Assembly: GCA_963739235.1 (NCBI GenBank)
Contig: CAVTZY010000024.1
Span: 372,001-436,000, forward strand
Direction: 5' to 3'
DNA: 64,000 nucleotides
From: JAFNAG01 sp963739235
GTDB lineage: Bacteria; Acidobacteriota; UBA6911
A model generated the notes under the pieces. It had not been told where the DNA came from. It saw nothing but the letters and a program-made list of their open reading frames with translations, and ran no database searches. Made by a program: the position numbers and the translations under genes. Below, piece by piece: positions 18,656-27,410 of this stretch (position 1 is the first letter of the stretch; each line of letters starts with the position of its first letter).

Positions 18656-18940
18656 CCTAGGAGCCCGTCCGAGAATTAGGAGGGGTCGCGCGCATGGGGC
18701 TTGTGGGGCGAGCTCAAGGCGCGAGGAGGAGGCGATGTCGGTGCACATCGTTGACGACGAGCAACGCGGAGATCGCCCCGCAATCCCCATGCGCCCTTCG
18801 GGTTCCGGCGGCGCGGGGGCATCTGCGGCGTTGGCGCTCCTCGACGATGTGCAGCGACATCGCCTGCGTCGCGCCGCCTTGCATCTGCCCCCGCGGCGCT
18901 CGGAACGCGGCCCCTCCTAATTCTCGGACGGGCTCCTAGG
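18656..18940. mobile_element. Foldback MITE with 30-bp perfect terminal inverted repeats
   Basis: CCTAGGAGCCCGTCCGAGAA at 18656-18675, continuing TTAGGAGGGG to 18685, is repeated exactly in inverse complement at 18911-18940. The outermost CTAG on each side could be a palindromic target duplication, leaving 25-26 bp ends beginning GAGCCCGTCC. The interior is itself imperfectly palindromic (GCGATGTCGGTGCACATCG against CGATGTGCAGCGACATCGC). No transposase is encoded, so it would be moved in trans by an element not seen here. Confidence 0.8.
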
Positions 18941-19035
18941 ATCAGGGGGCGCAATACCCGGCTCGTTTACACGAAGCTCTTGCCGCGGCAGGCTAGTCAT
19001 TCAAATGGGGAATGCCGTTCGTCGCGAATTCGACT

Positions 19036-19467
19036 TCAAAGCTTGCGGCTGATTTGCGTGGCGAACTGTTCGAAGTCTTCGAGGCAGTCTTGCAGGAGGT
19101 CGTAGATTTTGCCTCGGTCGAGGTCCAAATAATCGTGCACGAGAATGTTCCGCAGCCCGGCCATTGGCATGAGCCGCTGAGCAAGGTCAATCGGGAGGAA
19201 TCCCCTCTGACCGAGCAGCCGGATCGCATCCCGGTATTCCTCAACGGCTCCCAGCCGCTCGTCGGCAACAATGTGATTGCTGATATCAAGGACTACCTGG
19301 ATAGCCAGCTGAAGGTATCTCTCGACATTTCCGATCACAAAGGGATCGTCGATGAAAGCGGGGCGCGGCTGGCTACGCAGGGTTCTCAACAGCCCGACAT
19401 ACTCGCGTAATTTCCTCAAGCGCTTGCCAACCAGGATGGGATCAGTCAAAGAAGGTCCCCTTTGCAA
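19036..19467 (-). CDS. HepT-like HEPN toxin of a type VII toxin-antitoxin pair
   Basis: This 143-residue all-helical protein belongs to the HepT (DUF86) family of HEPN-domain RNases. The catalytic R-x4-H-x-Y motif is intact as RNILVHDY (Arg106, His111, Tyr113). Helical stretches such as VERYLQLAIQVVLDISNHIV fit the HEPN bundle. In characterised type VII systems, HepT is an RNA-targeting toxin that the partner MntA neutralises by adding AMP to the Tyr of this motif. The gene is on the same strand as, and overlaps by 26 bp, the upstream nucleotidyltransferase gene, so translation is probably coupled. This gene order (antitoxin first) is common for HepT-MntA. The pair sits next to a foldback MITE, consistent with accessory DNA. 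Confidence 0.88.
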   Translation of the reverse strand: MQRGPSLTDPILVGKRLRKLREYVGLLRTLRSQPRPAFIDDPFVIGNVERYLQLAIQVVLDISNHIVADERLGAVEEYRDAIRLLGQRGFLPIDLAQRLMPMAGLRNILVHDYLDLDRGKIYDLLQDCLEDFEQFATQISRKL

Positions 19468-19876
19468 GATGCTCCTTTATAGCACGAAGCTGAACCGCCA
19501 GGAAGGGCTTGAAATCGAGAAAGCGCCCGATGCGGTCGGCATCGAAAGCCACCCGCTGCCGAGGATCGCGATCCAGGAGCATCGTCCCATGAGATACGAT
19601 TTCATAGGCCAGATGTAGCGGCGCGTTGTTGAGAGCCACGACCTCCACTTTTTCGGTGCCGAGCAGTTCCATGATGCGAGAGATGTACTCGAGCCTGAGT
19701 GAAAAATATCGCGCTTCATCAACATGCGAGCGGAACAGAATCCCGATGTCGATGTCGCTCAGCTTCGAAGCCGTGCCGCGGGCATGGGAACCGAAGAGAT
19801 AAACGGCAGCGATGTTGCCATCCTGTTCGACCATCTCCCGAAGGCGCTGGAATCGCGGGTTGCAGGAATCATCCAT
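19442..19876 (-). CDS. MntA-like minimal nucleotidyltransferase antitoxin
   Basis: The 144-residue product starts at ATG 19876 (MDDSCNPRFQRL); an in-frame start 36 codons upstream would add a sequence with no homology to the family. The nucleotidyltransferase signature G-S-x10-D-x-D is complete: GSHARGTASKLSDID (Gly29, Ser30, Asp41, Asp43), preceded by the hydrophobic strand IAAVYLF. It would AMPylate the HepT partner encoded immediately downstream and so block its RNase activity. A third acidic residue expected later in the fold may be the Glu of KVEVVALN. The 3' end overlaps the toxin start. No operator or promoter could be identified in the 327 bp upstream, which hold nothing else recognisable. 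Confidence 0.88.
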   Translation of the reverse strand: MDDSCNPRFQRLREMVEQDGNIAAVYLFGSHARGTASKLSDIDIGILFRSHVDEARYFSLRLEYISRIMELLGTEKVEVVALNNAPLHLAYEIVSHGTMLLDRDPRQRVAFDADRIGRFLDFKPFLAVQLRAIKEHLAKGTFFD

Positions 19877-20202
19877 GCCTGCACTATAGCGGAAGCAGGC
19901 GGCTGCGGTCAACGGTGCGCGGCAGGGACGCGAAGCAGCAATCAATCCCCGCCGGAATTTTCTGCGAGGCGAACACCGATACAACTACGCCTGGATGAGT
20001 CACAAGCGCGGGAATGGAAACCAATTGTCGGCGGGCGCGGACAAGAAACCGGACCGGCCCGGAATACAGAGCGTCGTTCGAAACAACAAGAGCCTGTAAT
20101 TCTGCCGACGCTGGTACCGGCCGCTTTGATCGGGTGCCAGTTTCCAGGTTGCTACAGCAGAAGTTGTTGGGAGGGGGCCGGGCGCAGCGTGGATCAGGAT
20201 TG

Positions 20203-21348
20203 TCACATGAATTGCATGTTGCGCTCGAAGTCCGCGGCTGAGGTTGCCGCGGCCTTCGCGGTTTCCATGGTGATGACCTCCCGGTTATACAGCTCCGTCA
20301 GGTTCTGATCGAAGGTCTGCATGCCGTAGATATCGCGCCCCTTCTCGATGAATTCCTTGATCATCGCGGTCTTTTCGGGGTCGACAATGCATTCCTGGAT
20401 GGATTGGGTCTGGCGCATGATCTCGCAAGCCACCACGCGGCCTGTGCCATCCGCGCGCGGCAGCAGCCGCTGGGAGATTACGGCCAACAGTGTTTCGCTC
20501 AGCCTCAGGCGTATTGCCGGCTGCTCGGCGGGCTCGAACACGCTCAGGATGCGCGAGATCGTCTTGGGCGCATCGGTGGTGTGCACTGTCGACAGCACCA
20601 GATGCCCGGTTTCGGCAGCCTTGATGGCGATATCCATAGTTTCCTTATCGCGCATCTCCCCGACGAGGATGATGTCCGGATCCTGCCGGAGCGCGGCCCG
20701 CAAGGCTTTGGCGAAGTTTTCCGTGTCGGACCCGCATTCCCGCTGGGTGATAATACAATTACCGTCATTGTAGAGAAATTCGATCGGGTCCTCGATCGTG
20801 ACGACCTTGCATTGCCTGGTCTGATTAATCAGATTGATCATGGCCGCCAAGGTAGTGGATTTGCCGCTGCCCGTGATACCCGTCACGAGCACCAGGCCGC
20901 GCTCGGCCAGGGCAATTTTGTCCAGTACGGGCGGCAATCCCAGACCTTCTATGGTGGGCAGGAGCGACGGGATGTGGCGCAGTACCAGGGAAAGTGAGCG
21001 CCGCTGGCTGGCGATGTTGACGCGATAACGACCATAACCGGCCACAACATACGAACAGTCGCAATCCGTGAGCGACTCGATGAATTGGGAAACGTTCCCC
21101 TTGGCGCACTTGCGGGACGCCAGCAAGATGCCGGCGGTGACAGCCGCCGTTTCCCCGGGCGAGAGATCTCCTCCATCCGGGACAGGAATGAGTTTCCCCA
21201 GCACACGATATCGAAAGCCGCTGCCGACGGAAATATGAAGGTCACTGGCCTGGTGTTCGGCCATGCCTTTCAAGATTTGATTGAAACGCTCGAACGCGTT
21301 GAGACCCGGTTTAATATCGATTTCCATAGGTGATAGACTTATCGTCAA
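20203..21348 (-). CDS. pilT: Type IV pilus retraction ATPase (PilT/PilU family)
   Basis: The 381-residue protein is a secretion-superfamily ATPase of PilT type. An N-terminal PAS-like region (ASDLHISVGSGFRYRVLGKL) precedes the RecA core with Walker A GITGSGKSTTL (157-167), the Asp box VVTIEDPIEF, Walker B DIILVGEMRDKETMDIA and the His box TGHLVLSTVHTTDAPKTI. The C-terminal AIRLRLSETLLAVISQRLLP matches the PilT consensus closely. PilT hexamers power pilus retraction for twitching and DNA uptake at the inner membrane. No pilB, pilC or pilin gene is nearby. The upstream same-strand neighbour, 102 bp away, encodes a membrane pseudokinase, suggesting a regulatory link. The start at 21348 or the ATG at 21327 are both possible; neither has a strong ribosome-binding site. 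Confidence 0.9.
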   Translation of the reverse strand: MTISLSPMEIDIKPGLNAFERFNQILKGMAEHQASDLHISVGSGFRYRVLGKLIPVPDGGDLSPGETAAVTAGILLASRKCAKGNVSQFIESLTDCDCSYVVAGYGRYRVNIASQRRSLSLVLRHIPSLLPTIEGLGLPPVLDKIALAERGLVLVTGITGSGKSTTLAAMINLINQTRQCKVVTIEDPIEFLYNDGNCIITQRECGSDTENFAKALRAALRQDPDIILVGEMRDKETMDIAIKAAETGHLVLSTVHTTDAPKTISRILSVFEPAEQPAIRLRLSETLLAVISQRLLPRADGTGRVVACEIMRQTQSIQECIVDPEKTAMIKEFIEKGRDIYGMQTFDQNLTELYNREVITMETAKAAATSAADFERNMQFM

Positions 21349-21450
21349 GAGATTGCGAAAATGTACGGATAATCATCGATCGCTAATATAGGAAATAAGC
21401 ATATTGACAGTGTGGCGAGGCCGTAAGCTGCCGGTCTGCACGGCATGAGA

Positions 21451-24400
21451 TCACATATCGAGGGCGGAGAGATCGTCCCATAGTTTGCGCAGCATTTGGG
21501 CGGATGGGGCATCGGAGAGTTTGAAGGTGAAAAACTCGGTGCCGTTTGCCGCGAAGAAAAGCACGGCGGTCTTGTTTTCTATCCGAAGTTTGAGATCCTT
21601 GAAGGATACGCTGAACCCGTGCGAGCCCGAAGTCGGCTGAAATACGACATGATAGTAGTCGATGATCAGATCGCCTTTGCAGTTCCCGCGCAAAATGCCG
21701 TGGGAATGTTCCACGGCGAACCGATGCGCCTGCAGCCTGGCTTTGCTCTTGCTGATGCGCCCCCGGTCCGATTCATTCATGGTGCGCAGGACCTGGCCGG
21801 GCACATCGTAAACCAAAGTGATGGCCTGGCCGTTGGCGAAGTCATGGACCATCTCCACCCCTTGACCATTGGTGTTCTTCGCTGCCAGCTTATGCCTGCC
21901 GGCGGCAATGGTCTGATTGACCAACTCTCCGCCGGTTCCTACAGGTTGATCATCGAGCATCAGGGCTGCGGGTTCGGCGATCGAGTACACGCTCAGCGAT
22001 GCGCTGCCCGATACCGGGCCTGATTCTGCGCGCTTTCGCATACCCGCCAGCCCGGGATCTGCAGGATTGATACGCTCGATCTTTTCGACTGCCGCTTGAG
22101 CCTCGGCAAGTTTCCCGGCGCTGAGGGCCGTCTCGTAGGATTTCAGGTTTTGCTTTATCTCCACGGTCCGGCCGCGGATTTCTTGCATCTGTGTCGAAGT
22201 CGGATAGCGCGCCATATGTTCGTCGACGGCTGCAAGCGCGTCATCATACTTGCCCTGACGATAGAGTTCTTCGGCGCGCAGGGCTAACGCCTCGGAATCT
22301 CTTTGTTTGTTCGCCGTGAGCTGCGCTTCCTGATCGCGGGCTGCACCCTGCGCCAATTCGGTTTTTTTGGCCTCCAGATTTTTGCGCAGCTTTGCCACTT
22401 CCGGTAGTCCGGGCTCCAACTGGTCTGCCGCATCCAGATCGGTCTTGGCTTTCTGCAGATTCCCGGCCTTGATAGCCGAAGAGGCACTGCCCAACAGCTT
22501 CTGAATCGGCGACATCTGATCATCCGGACCCGATGGCGCGCTGGTTTCCGCCTTGATCTGATCAAGTTCCTCCTTGGCAGGAGCATAATCCGGATAAAGT
22601 TCGAGGAGCCGGCATAAAAACGTCCGGGCTTCTTGGCGGCGGCCGACGGCATGGAGGATTTCGGCCTCCTCCAGCAGGATATCCCTGCGCGCGAAATTGA
22701 GCTGGTTTCGAACTACGGTCGCCATCGGATCATCCGTTCGAGTCTGAGCCGGCTTTCCTCGCCCTAGCATCATCCACCCTTTTTGCACCACGACCTTTCC
22801 GATGGGTGTGATAAGGCTATCTCGAATTCCGGGAATGGCGAAGGTCAGCACCAGAAGCACGGTGGATGCGCAGATCCAGAGAGCCGTTCTGCGGCGTGCC
22901 GGCTTGGGCAGTGTGGTGGAGAACTGTTCGGCGGCGTTGAGGGGGTTCTCCACAGGAGATGCTTGGACGCCGGCCAAGTGAATATGGTAAAGCGGCTTCT
23001 GGGACTGGGCGGCAGCCGTATTTGCTGCCGGCGCTGGCGGAGATGCATCCGGATTCGACACGGATGAAGACTGCTTGGGGCTGACCGCCGTCGGTTTGTT
23101 CTGTCCGTTGTCCTCCGGATTTGGCTTGCCAGATGCCATCGCTTGCCGCCCGGCCAAGAAACTATCCACCAGTTTCTGGGTACTTTCCTGCCCCTGATCG
23201 ATTTTCTTGAGTAGTTCAGAGAAGCTGTCTTTTGGGGCAATGCGGGGCCGCGACGATTCCATGTTTACGACCGCTGAGGTCGGTGTTGATTCTGCAGTTA
23301 TTGCCGGGGCCGGGGAACGCCAGCTCTCCGTGGGCTCGATGGCCGGAAGGGCTGAAACTTCAACCGCGGCACTCTCATTCGCCGGCTCAGCGGCAGTATT
23401 CTGCGCACCATCCGTGCACGTTTCGGCAGAGGGTTCGCTCACATCATCCGTGGTCAAGAAACCGTTCGTGTCGGGAGCTGGCGGCGCGGTCCCCGCCAAT
23501 TCCTGTGGGCCAGGGGATGGCTCAACGGACGGGTTATCCGTGAACACCACCGGCCGACCTCGCTCTGGCGGGATCTCCAAGGGTTCGGACAAGCAAGTGG
23601 AGGATGCTTCTGTTGGAGAGTCCAGCAGGCGATGCTGCTCCGTCAATGTCAGAATCAGGCGGTTCAGCGACTGGTAGTCCGAATCGTGCACACGGAACAG
23701 GACCTGCTCAATATCGCTCTGGAGCTTTGTCAGCGAGGGGGGCGCACCACCTCTCTTTGCGGCTTTGCGCAAACGGGGCAAGGCTGTCTGTAGCTCGATC
23801 CGCATGCACTCCGAGTCCTCAGCCAATTCTTCCAGCATTCCCTGACAGGCCGTCCCGAATTCCCGCATGCTTGGATACCGCTCCTCGGCTTCCTTAGCCA
23901 GGCATCGTTCCAGGATGGGCCACAGGTTGAAGGGAAGATCCGGAAATTGCTCGACGGTGGGGAACTGCGCCTGGTGCAGGATGCAGTCAAGCGTCTTGTT
24001 GCTGTCGGCGTCATGGAAGGGATGAACGCCTGCAACAAATTCATAGAAAATCAGCCCGAGGGAAAATATGTCCGATTGCGCAGTGGCTTCCCGGCCCATC
24101 AGTTGTTCCGGGGATCGGTAGATGTCGGCCACAGAAGCTCGGTGGGCAGCGCTCGGGGAAGTGGGAATAGACGCGCAGCCGAAGCCCGAGACTTTGGCAG
24201 TCCCATCCGGCAACATATGAATGCTCCTGGGGCGGAGGCCCCGATGCAGAACCCCTTGGGTGTGCGCATGGACAAGGCCCGCTGCCGCCTGGACCATGAA
24301 TGCAATCTTCCATTCCAGCGTGGTAGCGGCATTTTCCGCAATCAATTGCTTTAGATCTTTTCCCGGCAACCACTCCGCTGCCAGAAAGGAGACTTGCCCA

Positions 24401-24627
24401 TCCTTCCCCTGTTCATAGACGGTTGCCAGATTGGGATGCCTCAACCGGAGGATTGCCGCACACTCGGCAACAAAATGCTCCTTGAGAGCCGGATCCGATG
24501 GGACGTCAACGCCGAGTGTGATCAGCGTCACGTTTCGGTTCGAGGAACTATCGTAGGCCTTGTAGACAGGCCCCAGGATCTCGTCCCCCAGCTTTTCGAG
24601 GAGTCCGTACTTTCCCAGTGTTTCCAT
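21451..24627 (-). CDS. Membrane pseudokinase with TPR and PEGA-like regions
   Basis: The protein (1058 residues from ATG 24627, METLGKYGLLEKLG) has the layout of bacterial Ser/Thr kinases. A kinase fold covers about 1-270, then a proline/alanine-rich linker, one membrane helix (582-600, ALWICASTVLLVLTFAIPG), TPR-like repeats (VEEAEIL...ELYPDYAPAKEELDQI, GNLQKAKTDLDAADQLEP) and a PEGA-like beta domain (EPAALMLDDQPVGTGGELV). The fold is recognisable from FVAECAAILRLRHPNL, the SPEQ in place of APE and SDIFSLGLIFYEF. However, every catalytic residue is replaced: the VAIK lysine (NVTLITL), the HRD aspartate (LHRGLRP) and the DFG aspartate (KVSGFG). It should not phosphorylate substrates and more likely acts as a scaffold or sensor. 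It may form an operon with pilT. Confidence 0.85.
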   Translation of the reverse strand: METLGKYGLLEKLGDEILGPVYKAYDSSSNRNVTLITLGVDVPSDPALKEHFVAECAAILRLRHPNLATVYEQGKDGQVSFLAAEWLPGKDLKQLIAENAATTLEWKIAFMVQAAAGLVHAHTQGVLHRGLRPRSIHMLPDGTAKVSGFGCASIPTSPSAAHRASVADIYRSPEQLMGREATAQSDIFSLGLIFYEFVAGVHPFHDADSNKTLDCILHQAQFPTVEQFPDLPFNLWPILERCLAKEAEERYPSMREFGTACQGMLEELAEDSECMRIELQTALPRLRKAAKRGGAPPSLTKLQSDIEQVLFRVHDSDYQSLNRLILTLTEQHRLLDSPTEASSTCLSEPLEIPPERGRPVVFTDNPSVEPSPGPQELAGTAPPAPDTNGFLTTDDVSEPSAETCTDGAQNTAAEPANESAAVEVSALPAIEPTESWRSPAPAITAESTPTSAVVNMESSRPRIAPKDSFSELLKKIDQGQESTQKLVDSFLAGRQAMASGKPNPEDNGQNKPTAVSPKQSSSVSNPDASPPAPAANTAAAQSQKPLYHIHLAGVQASPVENPLNAAEQFSTTLPKPARRRTALWICASTVLLVLTFAIPGIRDSLITPIGKVVVQKGWMMLGRGKPAQTRTDDPMATVVRNQLNFARRDILLEEAEILHAVGRRQEARTFLCRLLELYPDYAPAKEELDQIKAETSAPSGPDDQMSPIQKLLGSASSAIKAGNLQKAKTDLDAADQLEPGLPEVAKLRKNLEAKKTELAQGAARDQEAQLTANKQRDSEALALRAEELYRQGKYDDALAAVDEHMARYPTSTQMQEIRGRTVEIKQNLKSYETALSAGKLAEAQAAVEKIERINPADPGLAGMRKRAESGPVSGSASLSVYSIAEPAALMLDDQPVGTGGELVNQTIAAGRHKLAAKNTNGQGVEMVHDFANGQAITLVYDVPGQVLRTMNESDRGRISKSKARLQAHRFAVEHSHGILRGNCKGDLIIDYYHVVFQPTSGSHGFSVSFKDLKLRIENKTAVLFFAANGTEFFTFKLSDAPSAQMLRKLWDDLSALDM

Positions 24628-24837
24628 AGAGTTAACGTCCTTGAGACAAACCAATTGCGATCGGGAGCGAATGGCGGGCCGGGGTCACCTACATCTGCCT
24701 GTATTTTCATTGTTGCAGATGTCTTATCGGCATAACGCGCAGATTTCTCACGCAGTTTTTTGCGTTCCTGCCCGGCTGAATATGAATTGGGGGATTTGGC
24801 GAAGGCAAAAGATCAAATTCAGAGCTCCTGACATGGT

Positions 24838-27217
24838 CCGGTAATTAATTGTCCCCTTTTTCTTTCAGGAGGGAAACTCCCCGAGGGAATAATTCATCCG
24901 AAGGCTGGTGCCGGGGAACAGCGCGTTCGTCTTGTTGAGTGCTTCGCAAAGGGCCTGCAGAGCGCGGGACCGATGAGAAGAGCTGAGAGGCGCGAGTTTT
25001 ATCCGCAGTTCGTCCTCCGTGGGCTGCATCGCCGCAGTATCTTGCAGTGCCATCTGAACAAGAGTGCGTCCTTCCTCTTCGGCGCGCTTGTAGTTGGGTC
25101 GAATCAGCGCGAGGAGATCACTCTCGATTTGGTATGCGACCATTTTCAGAACATTGGTTAGATGCTTTCGTTCCGTCGACAACTTTACGACTTCCTGGCC
25201 TTGTTGGGCATCCGCAACAGGCAGTCGGACGGGAAGAGCGTCGCGCCGAGCCTCAACCCTGGCAATGCTGTCGACTGCCGCGCTGATCTCATTGCGGATC
25301 TTTTGCTCAACGGTCGAGAAGCTTCTCATGGTGGAACTCGGCTCCTCGATAAAATCGATCGCGGTTGCGCCATAAGTTTCCTGAAGCTTGGTGAGTTTGG
25401 CGCGCGCGGCGCGGAGTTCCTTCTCTACCGCTTTCCGTGCGGGATTGGGCACAGAACGAGTCGGATCATCAGGCTCGACCTGGTAATCGGTGAGTGCGTC
25501 GATGAGGAACTCCTCGCGCATGTACTTGAAGAAGTTCTCCTGGCGCCAGCGCTCAAACATGCGATAGGCGACGACGATGTCGCGCAGGTCCCAGCGGCTC
25601 GTCAGGATCGGGGTCTGGTGTCCCGTTTCGGTCAGGCGGGTCACCTGACGCAGCCGGAGCTTCCCCTTCAGGAAGCGTACGGGTTGCTCGTGTAAAAGGT
25701 ATTCCACTTGCCGCCCGTCCAGCTTGGCTTTGCGAGGCATGAACCTCTTCTCGGCGATGCGACGAGTACGACCCTTCCGATAAGTCAGAATATCGAAGCC
25801 CATGGCGAGCAGGGTCACAAAGAGCTTGGGGCTCCAGCCGCCGCGGTCAAAGACAATCGTGGCCCGCCGGCGAGGTCCGAGCATCTCGCGAACTTCCGTT
25901 AGCACCGGGACCAACATGCGGGTCATGGCGGCGTTGGCCTCGGCCGTGACAACAAAGAGCGGATCACTTCGTTGATCGTTGACCCAATAGTCGGTGGTTC
26001 CGGGAGCGGCCAACCGGACCCTTGTGACGTATGCCTTCGGAATCGTCCATTTTCCGTGATAGGCGCGGACGTGACCATCGATATAGAGAAAGCCGAGCAT
26101 CCTGCCGCGCTCGGCGACACGCAGCCGGGCGAGTTCGCGACCAAGCTGATAGCTACCCTTCAGGGAAGCGAGACGCGTGAGTTTGCGGCGCAATGTTTTG
26201 ACCTCAAGGATACGATCCAGTCCGACAATGCGCCCCAGTTCCCCGGGCGCATGCTCCTTGAGGGCTTCGGGGCGAGGGATTCTCAGGAGCGACAGCAGCA
26301 CGTATGCCACCAGAGTCGTTCGCAATCCGTAGAAAGCGGGGCCTATGCTGCCGTAGATTTTCTCCGCGACAGAAAGCAAGCCACTGGCAACGAGTGGCGG
26401 AATTGCCAACAGAACACCCGCTCTCGGCAAACTCGAAGCGGAAGCAAACACCGGCAGCGCATCATCGAGAAGTCCCATTGCAGCCAGGAGGCGATCCGTC
26501 GACCGATCAACCGGGCCAGCGTCGAGGCTCTTGTCAGCCGTGCTGGTCTGAGGTCGCATGCCCTTACGTGCGGACGAATCCGCAACTGGGCAAGAAGTCT
26601 CCATCGGTTCGTCATCGAATACTGTGGTAGTCTCTGTCACCAAATCGGCTTCTGGCAGGAAGGGGAGATGGGGCTCAGGCGATGGTCTCCAACCAAGCCG
26701 ACGCAGACTCCTACGAACCTCCTTCTCGTCAAGGCCAAGCCGACCGCCAATCCAACGATTACTCATTCCCTTGGCCTTGAGGCGGAGGATGATCCGATCC
26801 CGCTCATGTGCTTCCTTGTTCGTGGAAGCGCTGCCTGAAGGCCGTCCCTTTGGACGCGCGAGTGTGGCCAATCCACCAAGCTGGAGGTTCTTTTGGTAGC
26901 GGCGCAGGGTTCGAATGGAGTAACCAAAGCATCGTGCAATATCATTCTGATCGGCGTACCCCGATTCAAAGAGCGTGACCATGGCATACGCTTCGGCCGC
27001 ACGATCTCTGATGGAGTAGTGCGAAAATGCAATACCTTGGACGGAGATTACACGCTGGTCACCCTCGGCATGAAAACAAACACGATCGTTTACAAAGACA
27101 GTGCCGGGCGTTGGAGTAGGCCGGGGTAAGAGTTCTCTCTGCTGCGGGCTTGGTTTCATGGTCGCCCAGCATGTACGAGAACCTACTTAATAGAAAAGAG
27201 GACAATTTAATGTCCGC
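24838..27217. mobile_element. Insertion sequence with DDE transposase
   Basis: The transposase gene is bracketed by imperfect inverted ends: TAATTAATTGTCCCCTTTTT at 24842-24861 and AAAAGAGGACAATTTAATG at 27194-27212. A 15-bp core (AATTGTCCCCTTTTT and its complement) is best conserved, one mismatch at the right end. A further, better-matching right-end copy lies at 27316-27340, so the true right boundary is open. I could not identify a target duplication. Confidence 0.65.
24865..27159 (-). CDS. DDE transposase with N-terminal helix-turn-helix
   Basis: This 764-residue protein has an N-terminal DNA-binding region (VTLFESGYADQNDIARCFGY, SIRTLRRYQKNLQLGG, then a second helix-turn-helix MSNRWIGGRLGLDEKEVRRS). 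The catalytic core shows an Asp in FLYIDGHVRAYHGKW, a second in TIVFDRGGWSPKLF, and an IS4-like Y..R...E......K-type block in YRMFERWRQENFFKYM. A coiled-coil-like C-terminus follows (KAVEKELRAARAKLTKLQE). It would cut and join the ends of its own element. The family is widespread in environmental bacteria; I can place it as a DDE enzyme but not in a named IS family. The reading frame is intact, so the element may be active. The stop codon lies almost on the left inverted end. Confidence 0.75.
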   Translation of the reverse strand: MKPSPQQRELLPRPTPTPGTVFVNDRVCFHAEGDQRVISVQGIAFSHYSIRDRAAEAYAMVTLFESGYADQNDIARCFGYSIRTLRRYQKNLQLGGLATLARPKGRPSGSASTNKEAHERDRIILRLKAKGMSNRWIGGRLGLDEKEVRRSLRRLGWRPSPEPHLPFLPEADLVTETTTVFDDEPMETSCPVADSSARKGMRPQTSTADKSLDAGPVDRSTDRLLAAMGLLDDALPVFASASSLPRAGVLLAIPPLVASGLLSVAEKIYGSIGPAFYGLRTTLVAYVLLSLLRIPRPEALKEHAPGELGRIVGLDRILEVKTLRRKLTRLASLKGSYQLGRELARLRVAERGRMLGFLYIDGHVRAYHGKWTIPKAYVTRVRLAAPGTTDYWVNDQRSDPLFVVTAEANAAMTRMLVPVLTEVREMLGPRRRATIVFDRGGWSPKLFVTLLAMGFDILTYRKGRTRRIAEKRFMPRKAKLDGRQVEYLLHEQPVRFLKGKLRLRQVTRLTETGHQTPILTSRWDLRDIVVAYRMFERWRQENFFKYMREEFLIDALTDYQVEPDDPTRSVPNPARKAVEKELRAARAKLTKLQETYGATAIDFIEEPSSTMRSFSTVEQKIRNEISAAVDSIARVEARRDALPVRLPVADAQQGQEVVKLSTERKHLTNVLKMVAYQIESDLLALIRPNYKRAEEEGRTLVQMALQDTAAMQPTEDELRIKLAPLSSSHRSRALQALCEALNKTNALFPGTSLRMNYSLGEFPS

Positions 27218-27315
27218 ACCATTTTTCGCCAACGACCCAGCCATTTGTGTTATCAGGCGCTCTTCAGTCATAGTTCTTTGCCACTGCGAGTGAAGGGATT
27301 TCCATCGTTCATTCG

Positions 27316-27340
27316 AAAAAGGGGACAATTTAATGTCCGC
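27316..27340 (+). repeat. Second right-end-like copy of the IS terminal repeat
   Basis: AAAAAGGGGACAATTTAATG then TCCGC repeats the motif at 27194-27217 with only one or two differences, in the same orientation and 122 bp further right. Confidence 0.75.
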
Positions 27341-27410
27341 ACCCATGTCCGGAAATGCCACATTTCCTTGGGTTTTTCAGACCATGTCAGGAGTTCTGAA
27401 ATTAGTCCTT

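Noticed and set aside
18445..18660. 71-codon frame between the GH2 gene and the MITE
   Set aside because: No family resemblance or ribosome-binding site; it overlaps the promoter side of the divergent GH2 gene and runs into the MITE end.
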